Shown one piece after another: positions 62,416-64,000 of a DNA stretch of 64,000 nt. Both the position numbers and the translations under genes were made by a program. The stretch's first letter is position 1; every line of letters begins with the position of its first letter. The stretch is from Motiliproteus sp036960175 (GTDB taxonomy: Bacteria > Pseudomonadota > Gammaproteobacteria > Pseudomonadales > Balneatricaceae): assembly GCA_036960175.1 (NCBI GenBank), contig JBALWH010000015.1, positions 32,351 through 96,350 of the forward strand, given 5' to 3'. The notes under the pieces are model-generated. The model was given only the letters and a program-made list of their open reading frames with translations. It did not search any database and had not been told where the DNA came from.

Positions 62416-63798
62416 TTAACGCAAAACTTTTACTGCCAGGACGTTGCTATATACGATAGGCAAGAGTGCCGTACCATTACCAACGGTTTTCTCTATCTGT
62501 ACTCCATTACGTATCAACTTTTTAATCTCCCCCTCTATGCGGTGGCCGTTTTTGGTATCAACCTGAATCATTGACCCCACATATTTAGAAAGCTCAGGGA
62601 CTGAAGTCCTAATATATTTTTTAGCTTTGACTTTAGGACGCGGGGCCGCCGCTTCTTTAACCGCCCGCTTCTCCTCAGGAGTTATTATAGATTTACTTTT
62701 CTGAGCAACCTGCTCCATGATCTCTGGCAATGAAGACTGAGGTTGAACTGGAGGTACTGTGGCGCCGGAACCAAGCCGACCTTCTTTTATAATAGATTGA
62801 TTCTGACCCATTTCAGGCATATTCCAACCGACATTCACGGGTGTGATATTTTTGCCATTAACAACCAGCTTAACGTCCATCATTTTCAAATACTCGTTAG
62901 GACCAGCCATTGCCAACTGCTGTACTCCCAACGGGGTATCGGCATTGAAAGAGAGATTCATATCGCCCTGGGTCGAAATAAAACTACGATAAGCCTCAAC
63001 TAACTCCTGATTAAATTCAAACCCGAATTGACGATAACGGTCTGCGGTCAATGTTACGTGACGATCGACAAATTGAGGAACCTCTTCGTCATAAAGAGCC
63101 GCACAATGAGCAATATATTTTTCGTTAAAAGACATGTCCCTATACCCGAAGCTAAAGCCACCAAGCTTTGGTTGCAGGGATTTCATATTTTCTCGGTTTA
63201 GCACCGACACACCAAGGTCAATATCACTACTGAGTTTCATGGCAAAGCTATTTTCTCCAACCGCATCCATATTCACAGTAACGTACTCACTTTCAGGGTT
63301 AAAGCGATAGGACAGCTTTACATCGGTATGCAAGGTGCCGTAGCCCAGCTGCTTAAGCAGCTCCAATCCAACTACCTGAGACTTTTCGCAGCCAGCAAAA
63401 GTATTTCCTGCCACGGCAGCTTGTTGCGAAAACATATTTATATAGGGAGCATTCAAATCAATATCGATACCAATAACTTCGAATGCTAGCTCTCTGGGAA
63501 GGTCGCCCTTATCTAAGGGGGTACCCAGCTTCACAAAATAAACCCAATCATCACTAACGACTCGTATGGAGGAAATATTAAGGGGATATTCTGAACCGGA
63601 TGGATAGATCCTGACATTACTGATACCGGCAATGCCTGTAAAGCTTGTATCGATTGACTCATATTCCAAAGTAGCGAAGGGAGAAATCTGCACTGCTACG
63701 TCGTCAACAAAGCGTTTAACTTGGTACCAAAAATAACCCTTAACTGCTGCAAAAATAATCAGGGGCAAGAGCAGTGGTAAAATTAAACCTTTTTTCAT
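62416..63798 (-). CDS. Unknown anchored periplasmic protein with Sm/SH3-like C-terminus
   Basis: A 460-residue protein. An N-terminal helix (residues 5-25) anchors it; residues 30-330 look like a beta-rich periplasmic domain (FTGIAGISNVRIYPSGSEYP). A basic, Pro/Ala linker follows (about 365-395), and the last 55 residues (VGSMIQVDTKNGHRIEGEIKK, ending NVLAVKVLR) resemble a small beta-barrel of the Sm or SH3 type. I do not recognise the family. AGGG precedes the ATG by about 9 bp. Confidence 0.7.
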   Translation of the reverse strand: MKKGLILPLLLPLIIFAAVKGYFWYQVKRFVDDVAVQISPFATLEYESIDTSFTGIAGISNVRIYPSGSEYPLNISSIRVVSDDWVYFVKLGTPLDKGDLPRELAFEVIGIDIDLNAPYINMFSQQAAVAGNTFAGCEKSQVVGLELLKQLGYGTLHTDVKLSYRFNPESEYVTVNMDAVGENSFAMKLSSDIDLGVSVLNRENMKSLQPKLGGFSFGYRDMSFNEKYIAHCAALYDEEVPQFVDRHVTLTADRYRQFGFEFNQELVEAYRSFISTQGDMNLSFNADTPLGVQQLAMAGPNEYLKMMDVKLVVNGKNITPVNVGWNMPEMGQNQSIIKEGRLGSGATVPPVQPQSSLPEIMEQVAQKSKSIITPEEKRAVKEAAAPRPKVKAKKYIRTSVPELSKYVGSMIQVDTKNGHRIEGEIKKLIRNGVQIEKTVGNGTALLPIVYSNVLAVKVLR

Positions 63799-63882
63799 AT
63801 TAGTGACCCTAAGTCATCCTCAGTAGCAGAAAGCCGTATAAACCCAACAATTTAGAGGGTTACGTTAAATGTAGATCAAAGC

Positions 63883-63984
63883 TTATTCTCCTTCAAAGCC
63901 AAAGTACATAAAACCAGCACTCAACACGCCAGCAATCGCACTGTGAATAAACACTCGTGATTGAAGTTTGCCTAACACAGGCAT
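63883..63984 (-). CDS. Possible 33-residue membrane peptide
   Basis: ATG 63984 to TAA 63883 encodes a peptide with one hydrophobic stretch (IHSAIAGVLSAGFMYFGF). An in-frame TAG lies 9 bp upstream, which limits the frame. The ribosome site is weak (GAG) and the family unknown. Confidence 0.3.
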   Translation of the reverse strand: MPVLGKLQSRVFIHSAIAGVLSAGFMYFGFEGE

Positions 63985-64000
63985 CAGGCTCTAAACGGGA

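Noticed and set aside
1..64000. CRISPR array, tRNA, rRNA, IS element or prophage
   Set aside because: No regularly spaced repeats, no cloverleaf or CCA-ended tRNA pattern, and no transposase or integrase motif was noticed in a reading by eye.

Overview
The window is a stretch of gammaproteobacterial chromosome, most like the Pseudomonadales/Cellvibrionales/Oceanospirillales branch. The best evidence is the block at 49.6-61.0 kb (Rieske protein, sfsA, dksA, gluQRS, cbrX-like, cbrA, cbrB, crcZ-like RNA, pcnB, folK, panB, panC), which keeps the order known from Pseudomonas. It is typical of an aerobic or facultative heterotroph rich in sensors. I see no rRNA, tRNA, CRISPR array, prophage or insertion sequence.

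Layout. 1-8.7 kb: a Pil-Chp-like chemosensory operon: the tail of a Roadblock protein, two response regulators, a CheW/PilI-like adaptor, a PilJ-like receptor and a giant ChpA-like kinase. 9.1-12.0 kb: a LuxP-like autoinducer-2 binding protein overlapping a membrane kinase with a NarX/UhpB-type core and no response regulator beside it. 12.2-16.3 kb: a small membrane protein, a SulP transporter, an RNase D-like exonuclease and a RIO-type kinase. 16.5-26.6 kb: dienelactone hydrolase, Asp/Glu racemase, a HypT-like LysR regulator, a solute-binding sensor kinase with its sigma-54 regulator, a second solute-binding protein, aspartase and a dicarboxylate/amino-acid symporter. This reads as an aspartate uptake and catabolism regulon, with a good sigma-54 promoter before aspA.

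26.7-36.2 kb: a dihaem cytochrome c, rlmF, a LysR regulator divergent from mmsA, an NrtR-type regulator divergent from an SPFH protein and an NAD-kinase-like protein, a frameshifted YHS-domain gene, a YbaN-like protein and a YebB-like cysteine hydrolase. 36.4-43.9 kb: a GAF-PAS-GGDEF-EAL protein, an HNH nuclease, a minimal chemoreceptor, an Atm1-type ABC exporter and an unknown membrane protein. 44.0-49.5 kb: ubiT, ubiV and ubiU (oxygen-independent ubiquinone synthesis) beside mobA, moeA and moaB (molybdenum cofactor), which together suggest anaerobic respiration with molybdoenzymes. 49.6-61.0 kb: the conserved block named above. 61.1-64 kb: a thiolase, a large unknown anchored protein and a possible 33-residue peptide.

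The strongest leads are (i) a CrcZ-like RNA between cbrB and pcnB, with TGTTAC/GTAACA sites, a sigma-54 promoter and four A-rich Hfq/Crc-type motifs, plus a matching motif just before aspA; (ii) the LuxP-like/NarX-type two-gene sensor with the AI-2 ligand pattern conserved; (iii) the NrtR-SPFH-NAD-kinase-like unit with three near-identical operators; and (iv) a one-base frameshift in the YHS gene. All functional statements come from reading motifs; no database search was run.
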